From NCBI GenBank assembly GCA_030267565.1, contig BRXU01000060.1, forward strand, positions 183,578-247,577: DNA of 64,000 bases, given 5' to 3'. The DNA comes from Pleodorina starrii. Lineage: Eukaryota; Chlorophyta; Chlorophyceae; Chlamydomonadales; Volvocaceae. This document shows, in pieces, positions 12,567-21,868 of the stretch. The translations under genes and the position numbers were made by a program. Each line of letters starts with the position of its first letter. The stretch's first letter is position 1. The notes below the pieces were generated by a model. It was not told where the DNA came from. It saw only the letters and a list, made by a program, of their open reading frames with translations, and searched no databases.

Positions 12567-12756
12567 ATACCTTTCTCGGCCTTTTGGCTCAGATCATGTG
12601 TAGTATCTGTTCTTATAAGCTTAATCGCTTATATGGTCCTCATTGAGGACCTGCGATTAACTTTAATTTTTCTCGGGGGTGGGTCAATGGGTGCGCTTGC
12701 GCACTCGACTCACCAGCATGGTTGCGGCCTTACACTAGCGCTGCAGCCGTGCACCC
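12567..12756 (+). ncRNA. U2 snRNA, unit 7 (array end, variant)
   Basis: Full length, but with two changes absent from the other six copies: TAATTTTT instead of CAATTTTT at the Sm site, and AGCGCTGC instead of ACCGCTGC in stem-loop IV. The downstream motif has a 2-bp insertion (CGTACAAACC). Array-edge copies often escape homogenisation, and this fits that pattern. Confidence 0.9.
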
Positions 12757-13224
12757 GGCCCAAACTATCGTACAAACCAGGATACTACTTCTCATCTTCT
12801 CAAGCATATCTGATGACGCTGGGATATCTTGCGAGGTTTCCGGCCTGCAGTACGATTCTCCGTTGCTGGGGTTCGACCACGTGCTCCTGGCCCGCCACTC
12901 CCGTGCTCTTCTGGCTCAACTCTAGTGGACCCACCATGCTGGCCGCCCTGACTCTGCCGCTCGCCGTCGCGGCGGTTGCTGCCACCGCCGCCAGCACCAC
13001 AGCCGCCGCCGCTACAGAGCCCACGTCGTGGCCACCATCGGACCTTCACGCCCACAGCATCGCCCACCGTCGAAGCCACCACCACGGCCCCACGTGGCTA
13101 GCCCCAGCGCCATACCCTGCCCTTTCCAGTGCAGGGCGCCGCTGATGCTGCACGCTCTGCCGGGTGCATAATGCGCGTTCTGCCTGGTTCGCTGCGCCGC
13201 CAACAAGCGGCTCGCTCAACGTAC

Positions 13225-14776
13225 CTGGACAGAAATGACAGCACATCGGCCCGCCGGGAGCACATGACCTGCAGCGCGCCGCTCCACACCAGGTTGCAAT
13301 ACATCATCTCGTCGCCGTCCAGCGGCTTGCGGCAGTCTTGCGCATGGTCGTGCATCATGGCGGAGCAGACGGGCACCCTGCCTCCATTCCGGGCGGCGCT
13401 CTCCGACAGCAGCTTGTCGAAACACGCGAGCTTGCAGCACCTGTACGCGTCGTGACAGGCCTCCTTGCATGCTGCGTTATCGGGCGCGGCTTCACACGCC
13501 TGCAAGCACGCCTCGGCCTCGAGTGTGCACTGCTTGGCACAACCTGTTGTGTCGCCGTGCACGGGTGCGAGAGCGGGGAGCCCCTCCTGCACCACGCGGT
13601 GCACAAATGCCAGCTTGTCTGCGTCCCGCAGACCCGCCAGCCAGCCGAGCCTGGCGGCGCCTTCCAAATCCTCGGCGGCGCTCAGCGTGTTCTTGGCATC
13701 CTGCAGCACCTCGTGCAGCCGCCCGAGCTGCTCCCTCAGCTTGAACAGAGGCTCCAGCTTGTGCGCGTCTGGCTCGCCGTCTGCGTTCAAGTACGCCTCG
13801 TCAAGCATCATTAGGTCCGCCTTGACCATGCCGTCCTCTGTCAGCTTCTTGCGGTCCGCCAGTGAGTCCCAGAATCGCAGCACGTTGGCGACGTTTTCTG
13901 GCTTGAGCAGAGCGCTGTCGGGGATCTGCAAGGCAGCCACCTTGTCAAACATGCGCGGCTGGCCCACGAGCTGTGCATAGTCGCGGAGGACGCTGTGCGC
14001 CCTGGCGTCCCGGAGCCGCGACAGGTCGTGCACGAGGCCCGCCGTGTAGTCCTCCATGAACCAGCCAAACATGCCCGAGCAGCAGAGGAAAAAGGGGCGC
14101 GGGTGCTGGTAGTAGACCAGGTACACTATGATTGCCAGCGAGATGACCGTGAACAACAGCGTGATCACGGCCACCACGAGGACCTTGAGCTCCTTGATGA
14201 AAGGCGGGATGCTGGCAACCAGCTTCTTGAACCCGCGCACCCCGTCCCTTGTGATCGACACTGCATTCACGTCTGTAGCGGTCCTGCTAGGGGGCGGGGG
14301 GGGGCCTGCCAGCATCCATGCTCTCGGTGCTTTGATGCATGCCACACATTAGCACTTTGCAATGGCGGCCACGTAGTGTGCTACAGAGACCCAAAGATGA
14401 GCTCGTGCTGGGCCCTGACAGTCTGCGTGTCGTCCAGGGTCCGCGGGCCCAGGACCCACGCCATGCCCTCCAGTGTCGCTTCGTTGCTCATCATCTCGGC
14501 GACAATCTTGCAGGGCTCGTGCAGCAGGTCCTCCACCCACAGATAGTCAGCGACGTTCATGAGTCGAAACAACCGCTCGCAGTCGCCACGGTGGCCAGTA
14601 GTCGCTCACACGCGCCGCAGCCTTGCGGCACAGTCACCCAGTCCAGGACAAACAGGACAAACCAGGACAAACCAGGACAAGTCGGACGGACTAAAGAGTT
14701 TGATTTTGAGCAGGTCATCCCATGCGGTCTGGACGTGGTCGCCGTCGGCCGTGACAAGCGCTACTTCTTCAGTCAT
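13225..14776 (-). pseudogene. SKP1/BTB-like N-terminus plus membrane and Cys-rich segment, 3' end lost
   Basis: A minus-strand gene start at 14776 (ATG) opens a frame beginning MTEEVALVTADGD. After a segment around 14,580-14,680 this continues as RLFRLMNVADYLWVEDLL (exon to 14391), which resembles the SKP1 family fold. One in-frame TGA (14606-14608) must be removed by a short intron or marks decay. Acceptor CCCCCTAGCAG opens the next exon (14283-13225) in matching phase. That exon has one hydrophobic helix near its start, a helical middle, and a C-terminal half rich in cysteines (CAKQC, CCKLAC). It ends at a donor, CAG/GTACGTTG; about 45 bp later snRNA repeat sequence begins, so downstream exons are missing. 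The exact first intron is unresolved and the family call is tentative. Confidence 0.45.
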
Positions 14777-14905
14777 AGCGCCCGGTTGTAGATAGTGTAA
14801 AATACATAGCAGAACTGAATATTAGGGATGCACTACAAGGACCGCACGGCAGACGCTCACGTGTGTGCCAGAACGGCAAGACAGACGCTCATGTGTGTAC
14901 CACTC

Positions 14906-16337
14906 GGGTGCTTTCTTGCGAAACATGTTTTGGCGCCACACAGGCGCCATGCAGTGACAAACCAGGCACCACCCAGGCGCCATGCAGTGACAAACCAGCA
15001 GGCACCACCCAGGCGCCATGCAGTGACAAACCAGGCACTACCCAGGCGCTTTCTTGCAAAACATTTTTTGGCGCCACACAGGCGCCTTGCAATAACAAAC
15101 CAGGCACCACCCAGGCGCTTTTTTGCGAAACATTTTTTGGCGCCACACAGGCGCCATACAGTGACAAACCAGGCACCACCCAGGCGCTTTTTTGCGAAAC
15201 ATTTTCGGCGCCATCCACACGCTTTCTTGCAAAACATTTTTGGCGCCACACAGGCGCCATGCAGTGACAAACCAGGCACCACCCAGGCGCTTTTTTGCGA
15301 AACATTTTTTGGCGCCACACAGGCGCCATGCAGTGACAAACCAGGCACCACCCACACGCTTTCTTGCAAAACATTTTTGGCGCCACACAGGCGCCATGCA
15401 GTGACAAACCAGGCACCACCCAGGCGCTTTTTTATGAAACATTTTTGGCGCCACACAGGCGCCATGCAGTGACAAACCAGGCACCACCCAGGCGCTTTTT
15501 TGCGAAACATTTTTTGGCGCCACACAGGCGCCATGCAGTGACAAACCAGGCACTACCCACGCGCTTTCTTGCAAAACATTTTTTGGTGCCACACAGGCGC
15601 CATGCAGTGACAAACCAGGCACCACCCAGGCGCTTTTTTGTGAAACATTATTGGCGCCACACAGGCGCCATGCAGTGACAAACCAGGCACCGCCCACGCG
15701 CTTTCTTGCAAAACATTTTTTGGTGCCACACAGGCGCCATGCAGTGACAAACCAGGCACCACCCAGGCGCTTTTTTATGAAACATTTTTGGCGCCACACA
15801 GGCGCCATGCAGTGACAAACCAGGCACCAACCAGGCGCTTTTTTGCGAAACATTTTTGGCGCCAAACAGGCGCCATGCAGTGACAAACCAGGCACCACCC
15901 AGGCGTTTTTTTTGCGAAACATTTTTGGCGCCATCCACACGCTTTCTTGCGAAACATTTTTGGCGCCACACACGCGCCATGCAGTGACAAACCAGGCACC
16001 ACCCAGGCGCTTTCTTGCGAAACATTTTTGGCGCCATCCACACGCTTTCTTGCGAAACATTTTTGGCGCCGCACAGGCGCCATGCAGCGACAAACCAGGC
16101 ACCACCCAGGCGCTTTTTTGCAAAACATTTTTGGCGCCATCCATGCGCTTTTTTGCAAAACATTTTTGGTGCCACACAGGCGCCATGCAGCGACAAACCA
16201 GGCACCACCCAGGCGCTTTTTTGTGAAACATTTTTGGCGCCATCCACACGCTTTTTTGTGAAACATTTTTGGCGCCACCCAGGCGCTTTCTTGCGAAACA
16301 TTTTTGGCGCCACACAGGCGCCATGCAGTGACAAACC
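14906..16337. repeat. Composite minisatellite, ~68-bp unit with GGCGCC palindromes
   Basis: More than a dozen copies of a ~68-bp unit made of two modules: one containing CAGTGACAAACCAGGCACC and one containing TTGCGAAACATTTTTGGCG. Shorter ~34-bp variants (with CCATCCACACGC) are mixed in. The palindrome GGCGCC recurs on both sides of ACACA, so each unit can form a small hairpin. Several frames are open on both strands only because the unit lacks stops; I see no gene here. It lies about 130 bp upstream of the SKP1-like gene start. Confidence 0.92.
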
Positions 16338-17945
16338 GAGTCGGATTCATAGGTTGAGGGTGGTGGCTGACCCCTGACCCCTCACCATGCTCGGGCTGTG
16401 CTGGCCCCGTGTGGCTTGCAGGTTAGCTTTCGGAGGTTGGTCCAGGCCGTTCACTCTCAGGCGCATTACATGTTATGAAGGTCGCATATGACAGTATTGT
16501 GTACCGCATGACCGACACGTACCGCTCACCCACAGCTGGGTGCATGTCCTCACACCCACGGGGTATCCGCAACCTGAACCGCACGTGCATCTCAGGCAAT
16601 GTTGCCTGGGCCTTGAAGTTCGTCTCCAATAGCGGGAAGCGCCCACAGCAATTGTAACAGAACACCCCATCAGGTTAGTTGGGTCAACCTTCCTGCTTTG
16701 CCGCTGGGCACCAACTGGGCAGCAAAGAGAGCTGCCACCCAGCCCACAACGGCACCCTTCCATGACACACGCCGTCAGATCACAATGCAGATACACACTC
16801 CTCATGACTTAACCACAACCCAAAACCACACTGTCTGCTCGTCATCAAGCTCGCGGCTCTTCCTGCCGTGGAATCGGCCGCACCCTTGGGCCACATGAGA
16901 CCCCATGATGTCTGCAAGCTGTGGGGCCGCACATGAGCTTGCACTTGAGCTTGCACTTGAGTTTGCATGCAGAATGCTTCGTGAGTGCATGATGCAATGC
17001 GTTCCTGTCCACGTATGCGTCCATGCCACACCACAAAGGTCCAGAACCGCAAGTGTCAGTGCTACATGGTCCCACAGGCCTGGCACTGGCGGTGCTTGCC
17101 GCCAGTCCACATGGGCACAAGCAAGTGACATGCCTCATGGCTGGTGCAACCCATCAGTCACCACCGATAAGACGTCCGGACAACCCACGATCAGGTTCGA
17201 CTAGCCGCCGTCGACTGCCTGGCCTCGGAATGGCCCACGGACCCGGTGTGGCCACCATCCCACTCGACCCAGAAACAGTGCGGCCCATGCAGCCTATGCA
17301 TTGTATCCCATTAATCCTGCTGCTATCGCTGTGTGCCCTGGTCGTACACCGGCATCTGCTGTGCACAAGAGACTGCTGGACGTAGATGCAGTCCCCAGCA
17401 GCGATTCTATGGCAGGCGGCTGGTATTTGCCTGACTGCACCATTGCGTATCGCTGAGTGTCCCGGTGCTAACCGCAGCTCAGCTCCCCTGCTGCGGACGT
17501 TGAGGCGACCAACGGGACGACCGGTGGCACGAGGAATCGACCGCCAGCGAGCAGCTGAGCACAGGCTCGCCGGAGGTGGCTCGCCGTGCCAGCTGCGGGC
17601 GGCAGCAGGCAGCTTTCCCAGGCAACGCTGACGGCTTGGACTTTGCTGGTCGAGCTGATGTGGGTGGCGACTGGCGTCCCAGAGTGGTTGGTCGGTGCCT
17701 GAGGGAATCCCATAGGCCTGTCGTGGCCTCATGGTACAGCCTAAACTTATCAGCCGGCATGACATGGCGGTGACCAACGGAGAAGCATGTGAGCTCGACG
17801 CCACCCTGAGACCCTAAGGCAGCGGGTGCACGTCTGTTCTGAGGCGACAGAGGGGGTTGGCCCTTGGGCCGCCGCCTGCCGCCACTCCAACACAGCGTGG
17901 TCCTAATTATCCGACCCACCGAGCCAAACACTCCGTCGTACCTTC
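16338..17945. other. No gene recognised
   Basis: About 1.6 kb of mixed sequence with only short, low-support frames. A small direct repeat of CTTGAGCTTGCA type lies near 16,935. No RNA gene or transposon end was recognised. Confidence 0.5.
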
Positions 17946-18623
17946 TCACACCTCGTACAAATCGCCGCCTATCTTTACTGACAAATCCAGAAACTTGAAG
18001 AAAATGTCCTTGCAGAACTCGATGTCGCCGACGAAGATGCCGTCGGCCCCCAGCTTCAGCTCCTCGTAGGACAGCTTGTCAACGTTTTCGGCGTGCACGA
18101 AATTGCCCATGCGCTCTCGTCCAACCTTGAGCTCGTTCCACAGCGCCTTGGGAGTCGCCGCCCCGTCCAGGCCGAGGCACTCACGGACCTCGGGCCACAC
18201 GGCCATCAAGTCCGGGTGACGCTCCATCGCGCCGAAGTTACTGATTGGGTACCGCGTCCAGAAGATTTTGGCGTTGATATGAAGCAGCTCCATGACCTTG
18301 CGGAGGATCTTCTCGTTGAAGTTGTACAGGACTTGCCGAACAGCCAGCTTCTGCCGGTCTTTCTGCCTGCTGGTCGCAAGGCGCTCCAGGCTGTCGACGC
18401 GCAGCGCCAGCTCTTGCAAACCTAGCTTGGCTTCGAGGAGCAGCTCCACCACCGCGTGGATGCCCTCGCGAAGACGGAAATCATCGCCCGAACTGACTAT
18501 CAACTCGTGAAGTTTTCTTATCACTGCCAAGGCGTTCTCGTTGTCTTTGTACAGTTGCGACAGCAGTTCAAGGCGGCGGTCCAAAGCGGGAGCTGAGACG
18601 CAGGTGCCCCCTTGTCGGCTCAT
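17946..18623 (-). CDS. Uncharacterised 225-aa single-exon protein
   Basis: An uninterrupted frame from ATG at 18623 to stop at 17946, with a balanced, protein-like composition unlike the low-complexity frames nearby. The N-terminal half (residues ~10-95) is predicted by eye to be mostly alpha-helical, with leucine-rich heptad-like stretches (RRLELLSQLYKDNENALAVI). The C-terminal half has aromatic and acidic residues (IFWTRYPISNF, DIEFCKDIFFKFLDLSVKI). There is no signal peptide, membrane segment or known catalytic motif. I do not recognise the family. It lies between repeat-rich stretches and has no intron, unlike the host genes to the right, so it could be an acquired or mobile-element-associated gene. 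Confidence 0.7.
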   Translation of the reverse strand: MSRQGGTCVSAPALDRRLELLSQLYKDNENALAVIRKLHELIVSSGDDFRLREGIHAVVELLLEAKLGLQELALRVDSLERLATSRQKDRQKLAVRQVLYNFNEKILRKVMELLHINAKIFWTRYPISNFGAMERHPDLMAVWPEVRECLGLDGAATPKALWNELKVGRERMGNFVHAENVDKLSYEELKLGADGIFVGDIEFCKDIFFKFLDLSVKIGGDLYEV

Positions 18624-20486
18624 ACTTATTTGTCTACTTTGCTCAACTTCACTTTATCAATGAAATGTAGTAATTCTTAACACACTGGAGCCGAAATGTC
18701 AGATGCCTCGGAATGCTCTTATGAGAGGTTCAATAAGAAATATCCTTTGAACTGTTATTTAACAGTTAGCACAGTAGGAAACCAATAGGCCCGCCCGGCC
18801 AAACGGGCGATTGGATCCTGCATCCTGGGCGCTGGGCGAAATGGGACGATTGGAACGGGCGCCCAGGCAATACTCTGTACTTCGGATTCAAGGGCGCCAA
18901 GGAAAATACTGCTGCAAGTTTACTGCTTCTCTCACACTTGAAAGTGCTTTTAAACAAATCGCCGACGCAGTTTGAAGCACAAGTTGCATCAAAAATTTGC
19001 ACTCGGAGGAAAGGATAATGGAAGCGGAAAAGGTGAAGGAGACAGCAGCGGAAGCAGTCAGGGCGAGCAACGCAGAAATGCCATTCAACCAGCTGTCCTT
19101 GCCGACGAGACATACAGCGAATCTACCGCAGCAAGCAGCGATGCATTGATGTTTGTAGAGCATTCAGAGCATAGTCCTTGCATTGCGTGCAAGGACGCAG
19201 TTATGATGGCCGACGACAGCAACCCATCGGGAGGGCAGGCACGCCATTCAGCTTCCCAATGCCGACGAGAGACATACATACAACAGCAATGTATATTGTT
19301 ACGGCGTTGCTGCTGACGAGTTGCCAAAAGGCCAGCCGACTAGGGCACGGCAAGAAGAGCCTCAGTCGGCGCGGCCCTGCGCGGCAGCGCAAGTTGTTAT
19401 GATAAGACACGGGCATCTGCGACTAGATCATAAGCTTTAGCGAATGATAACAAAGGCTTACAGTAGCAGCGCGGTCTATTCAAGTGCAAGTGCCGCCCAA
19501 AGTGGCCATTGTTCAAGGGCCTGCAGCGCACACCAGATGGTCAAATCCAAGCGGAAAGTCAAGCCAAGTTTGCTAGCCGTACAGGCTAGACAGTCGGTTC
19601 ATCCTACACCAGGGGCACTCGCGGAGATGCCTCAAGGTCCACCAGCACCATGCCCACCCAAAGAGAAAAGACGCAACCAGCAGGCCCGCCAGCACCGCGC
19701 CCGCACAAGAGTGAAGTGGGGTCACAGGAGGCCCATGCGTGCACCGCTCACCGTGAACGAGTCAAGCGAACACGCGGCATGCACCGACAAAAGCGATCAC
19801 AGGGCAGCACACAAGCGCCCGAGGAGACCTCCCGCCGAGACCGTCAGGAGGACCCGTGGGTCAGGGCTGTGCGGGCTGTGCGGGCGCGGATCAGGGCTGA
19901 AACGCGATAGCCGATTTTTCGAGGTTCGAATTCCGCCGCGCGCTTTTGGCAGTAGTTTTTAGCTTGTATAATTATAGGTCTGGCAAAGTTTGGCGCTGAT
20001 CGGTGATGGTCGGTCCGGCCGGGTTCGGGTGTTGGAGCCCCGTGGGTCGGTGGGTGGGTGTGGGCCTGAGGAGTCGGTTACACCAGGATGACATGCGCAT
20101 AACTGCCGGGCCGTCGTCTATCTTCAGAGGTTTCTGCAATAGGTGCACAATCGCAACAAGTAGCACTCTCTTGTGTACAACAAACACATGTCGGACATCC
20201 GTCAAGGGGCGGTCATTCCTACTGCGGGTCGTCAAGCTCTTCGCTGAGGTCTTTGAGCACGGGACAAAGTTTAATGCGATCAGATGATACCAACGCCTCT
20301 GAAAAGATGGGCAATACATCTCCAGCCGCTGTCCGATTGCACACATGGTACAAGTAGTCGGAACATGGGATACTGCCAGGCCTTCACACGACCTTTAGGA
20401 TTTAGGGAGAATCGGAACACGGAGCTCGCAGCTTGAGAACGGCTTCTCCCGCTCGCCTCACCAGTGTGCAAGCGTGTTGTGAGTGA
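18624..20486. other. No gene recognised
   Basis: About 1.9 kb without a supported gene. Several plus-strand frames of 80-170 codons exist (for example 19444-19962), but they lack domains and regular composition. GGTTCGAATTCC near 19,923 resembles a tRNA B box but has no matching A box or cloverleaf. Confidence 0.5.
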
Positions 20487-20662
20487 TTAGTCCGTGTCCA
20501 TGGCAAATGTGAACTTGGCAACGGGTGGCGCAAGCGCCGTGGAGGGCACGAACTTGGCGTGCATGGGCGCGTCCAGGAAGATCGCGTCGGACGTGCCCGC
20601 CAGGCCGCCCTTGTGCCTCGCGTCCACCTCCCCTTTCACACGGCGCCCGCCTGTCGTCCTGT
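20487..20662 (-). pseudogene. C-terminal end of a protein gene, cut by snRNA repeat
   Basis: Reading the minus strand from the junction at 20662 to the TAA at 20489-20487 gives about 57 codons with no stop and strongly G/C third positions. The product includes VKGEVDARHKGGLAGTSDA and ends KFTFAMDTD. No start codon remains because snRNA repeat sequence begins at 20664. I do not recognise the family. It may be the lost 3' end of a gene disrupted when the repeat was placed here. Confidence 0.5.
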
Positions 20663-20663
20663 C

Positions 20664-20716
20664 CTCGACTCACCAGCATGGTTGCGGCCTTACACTACCG
20701 CTGCAGCCGTGCACCC
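20664..20716 (+). pseudogene. U2 snRNA 3' fragment
   Basis: These are the last 53 nt of U2 (end of stem III and all of stem IV). The promoter, branch-point-pairing region and Sm site are missing, so it cannot make U2. Confidence 0.9.
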
Positions 20717-21860
20717 GGCCCAAACTATCGTACACCAGGATGCTACTTCTCATCTTCTCGAACATATCCGACGCTGGGATATCTTGCGAGATTTCCGGTC
20801 TGCAGTACGACTCTCCGTTGCTGGGGTTCGACCACGTGCTCCTGGCCCGCCACGCCCGTGCTCTTCTGGCTCCACTCTAGTGGACCTACCCACCATGCTG
20901 GCCGCCCTGACTCTGCCGCTCGCCGTCGCGGCGGTTGCTGCCACCGCCGCCAGCACCACAGCCGCCGCCGCTACAGAGCCCACGTCGTGGCACCATCGTA
21001 CCTTCACGCCCACAGCAGCGTCCACCGTCGAAGCCACCACCACGGCCCCACGTGGCTAGCCCCAGCGCCATACCCTGCCCTTTCCAGTGCAGGGCGCCGC
21101 TGATGCCGCACGCTCAGCCGGGTGCAAAATGCATCGTCTGCAGTTGGACCCCGGCCTGCTCTCGCAGCCGAAGACCTTGCCGAGGCCTGATACCCTCATC
21201 GACGGCGGCCCCGCAGCAGCAGCAGCAGATGTCGAGCGCTGGCGCCCCGACAACGGCCCAGGCGATGGTTGCATCGGCGGCGGTGCAGGCCACTGCAGCA
21301 GTGCCGCTGCCGGTGGCCGCTGCAGGAGTGCCGTTACCGGTGGCCACTGTAGCAGTGCCGTTACCGGTGGCCACTGTAGCAGTGCCGTTACCGGTGGCCA
21401 CTGTAGCAGTGCCGTCGGCGGCGGGCGCGGCGGCCGGTTGCTGCTGGTGGCTCTGTTTGGCTGGCACACTCTGAGCCTGAATGCGGCGGCGGTGCAACGA
21501 CACCACGTGGTGGTGTGGGCGCTGTTTGCGCCCAAGCTGATGCTCGAGGTGCGTGTGCTCCGTGGCGGCGGTGCATGCGGCGCTATATAATCCGACGACT
21601 TTAGTGCGGGCTCGCGGGGACGCGGGGCACGGTTAAGTTGACCCACCATCGGTGCTCCGTTCGCATGCCTTCCTCAGCATCTGGGAGGGGTTTTGTGTTC
21701 TTGCCTTAATCAAGCATACTTACCTGGCCCGCTTCTCGAGGTGGTCCCGATGGCCTCGGTTGCATGGTTGGTCTTTGCCTTGCACTTCGCAAGGGCCTTC
21801 CGTGGTCGGTCCTTTATGGTGTCCGGCAGGGCTTAATTTTCCGGCAGGGCTTAATTTTTG

Positions 21861-21868
21861 TAAGGCTG
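21861..21868 (+). repeat. Target-site duplication, left copy
   Basis: TAAGGCTG abuts the 5' end of the retrotransposon. The same 8-mer follows its ATT tail at 29148-29155, where the first T could also belong to the tail. Confidence 0.75.

Larger units (their letters stand above)
1..13180 (+). repeat. Tandem array of ~1.98-kb U2-U1 snRNA units
   Basis: About 6.6 head-to-tail near-identical units. U2 start points are at 683, 2664, 4645, 6627, 8605, 10586 and 12567, so the spacing is 1981, 1981, 1982, 1978, 1981 and 1981 bp. Each unit holds U2, a GC-rich spacer of about 0.9 kb with a CAG run of variable length (for example 1371-1396), U1, and a spacer of about 0.67 kb. The array starts inside a U1 gene and ends near 13,180 in the U2-U1 spacer, where similarity fades over about 30 bp. 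Open frames in the spacers occur on both strands and have no recognisable domain, so I do not call them genes. Two sequence subfamilies are visible (see findings). Confidence 0.97.

Noticed and set aside
14906..16337. CRISPR-like array of repeats and spacers
   Set aside because: The intervening segments are themselves repeats, the genome is eukaryotic, and no cas-like gene is near. It is a minisatellite.
14857..16350. Long open frames of up to 428 codons across the minisatellite on both strands
   Set aside because: The unit simply lacks stop codons in several frames; the products are pure repeats with no domain.
19915..19935. tRNA gene suggested by GGTTCGAATTCC
   Set aside because: No A box, acceptor stem or cloverleaf could be drawn around it.
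18972..19962. Two plus-strand frames of 114 and 172 codons
   Set aside because: Irregular composition, no domain, no splice context; not distinguishable from chance in GC-rich DNA.
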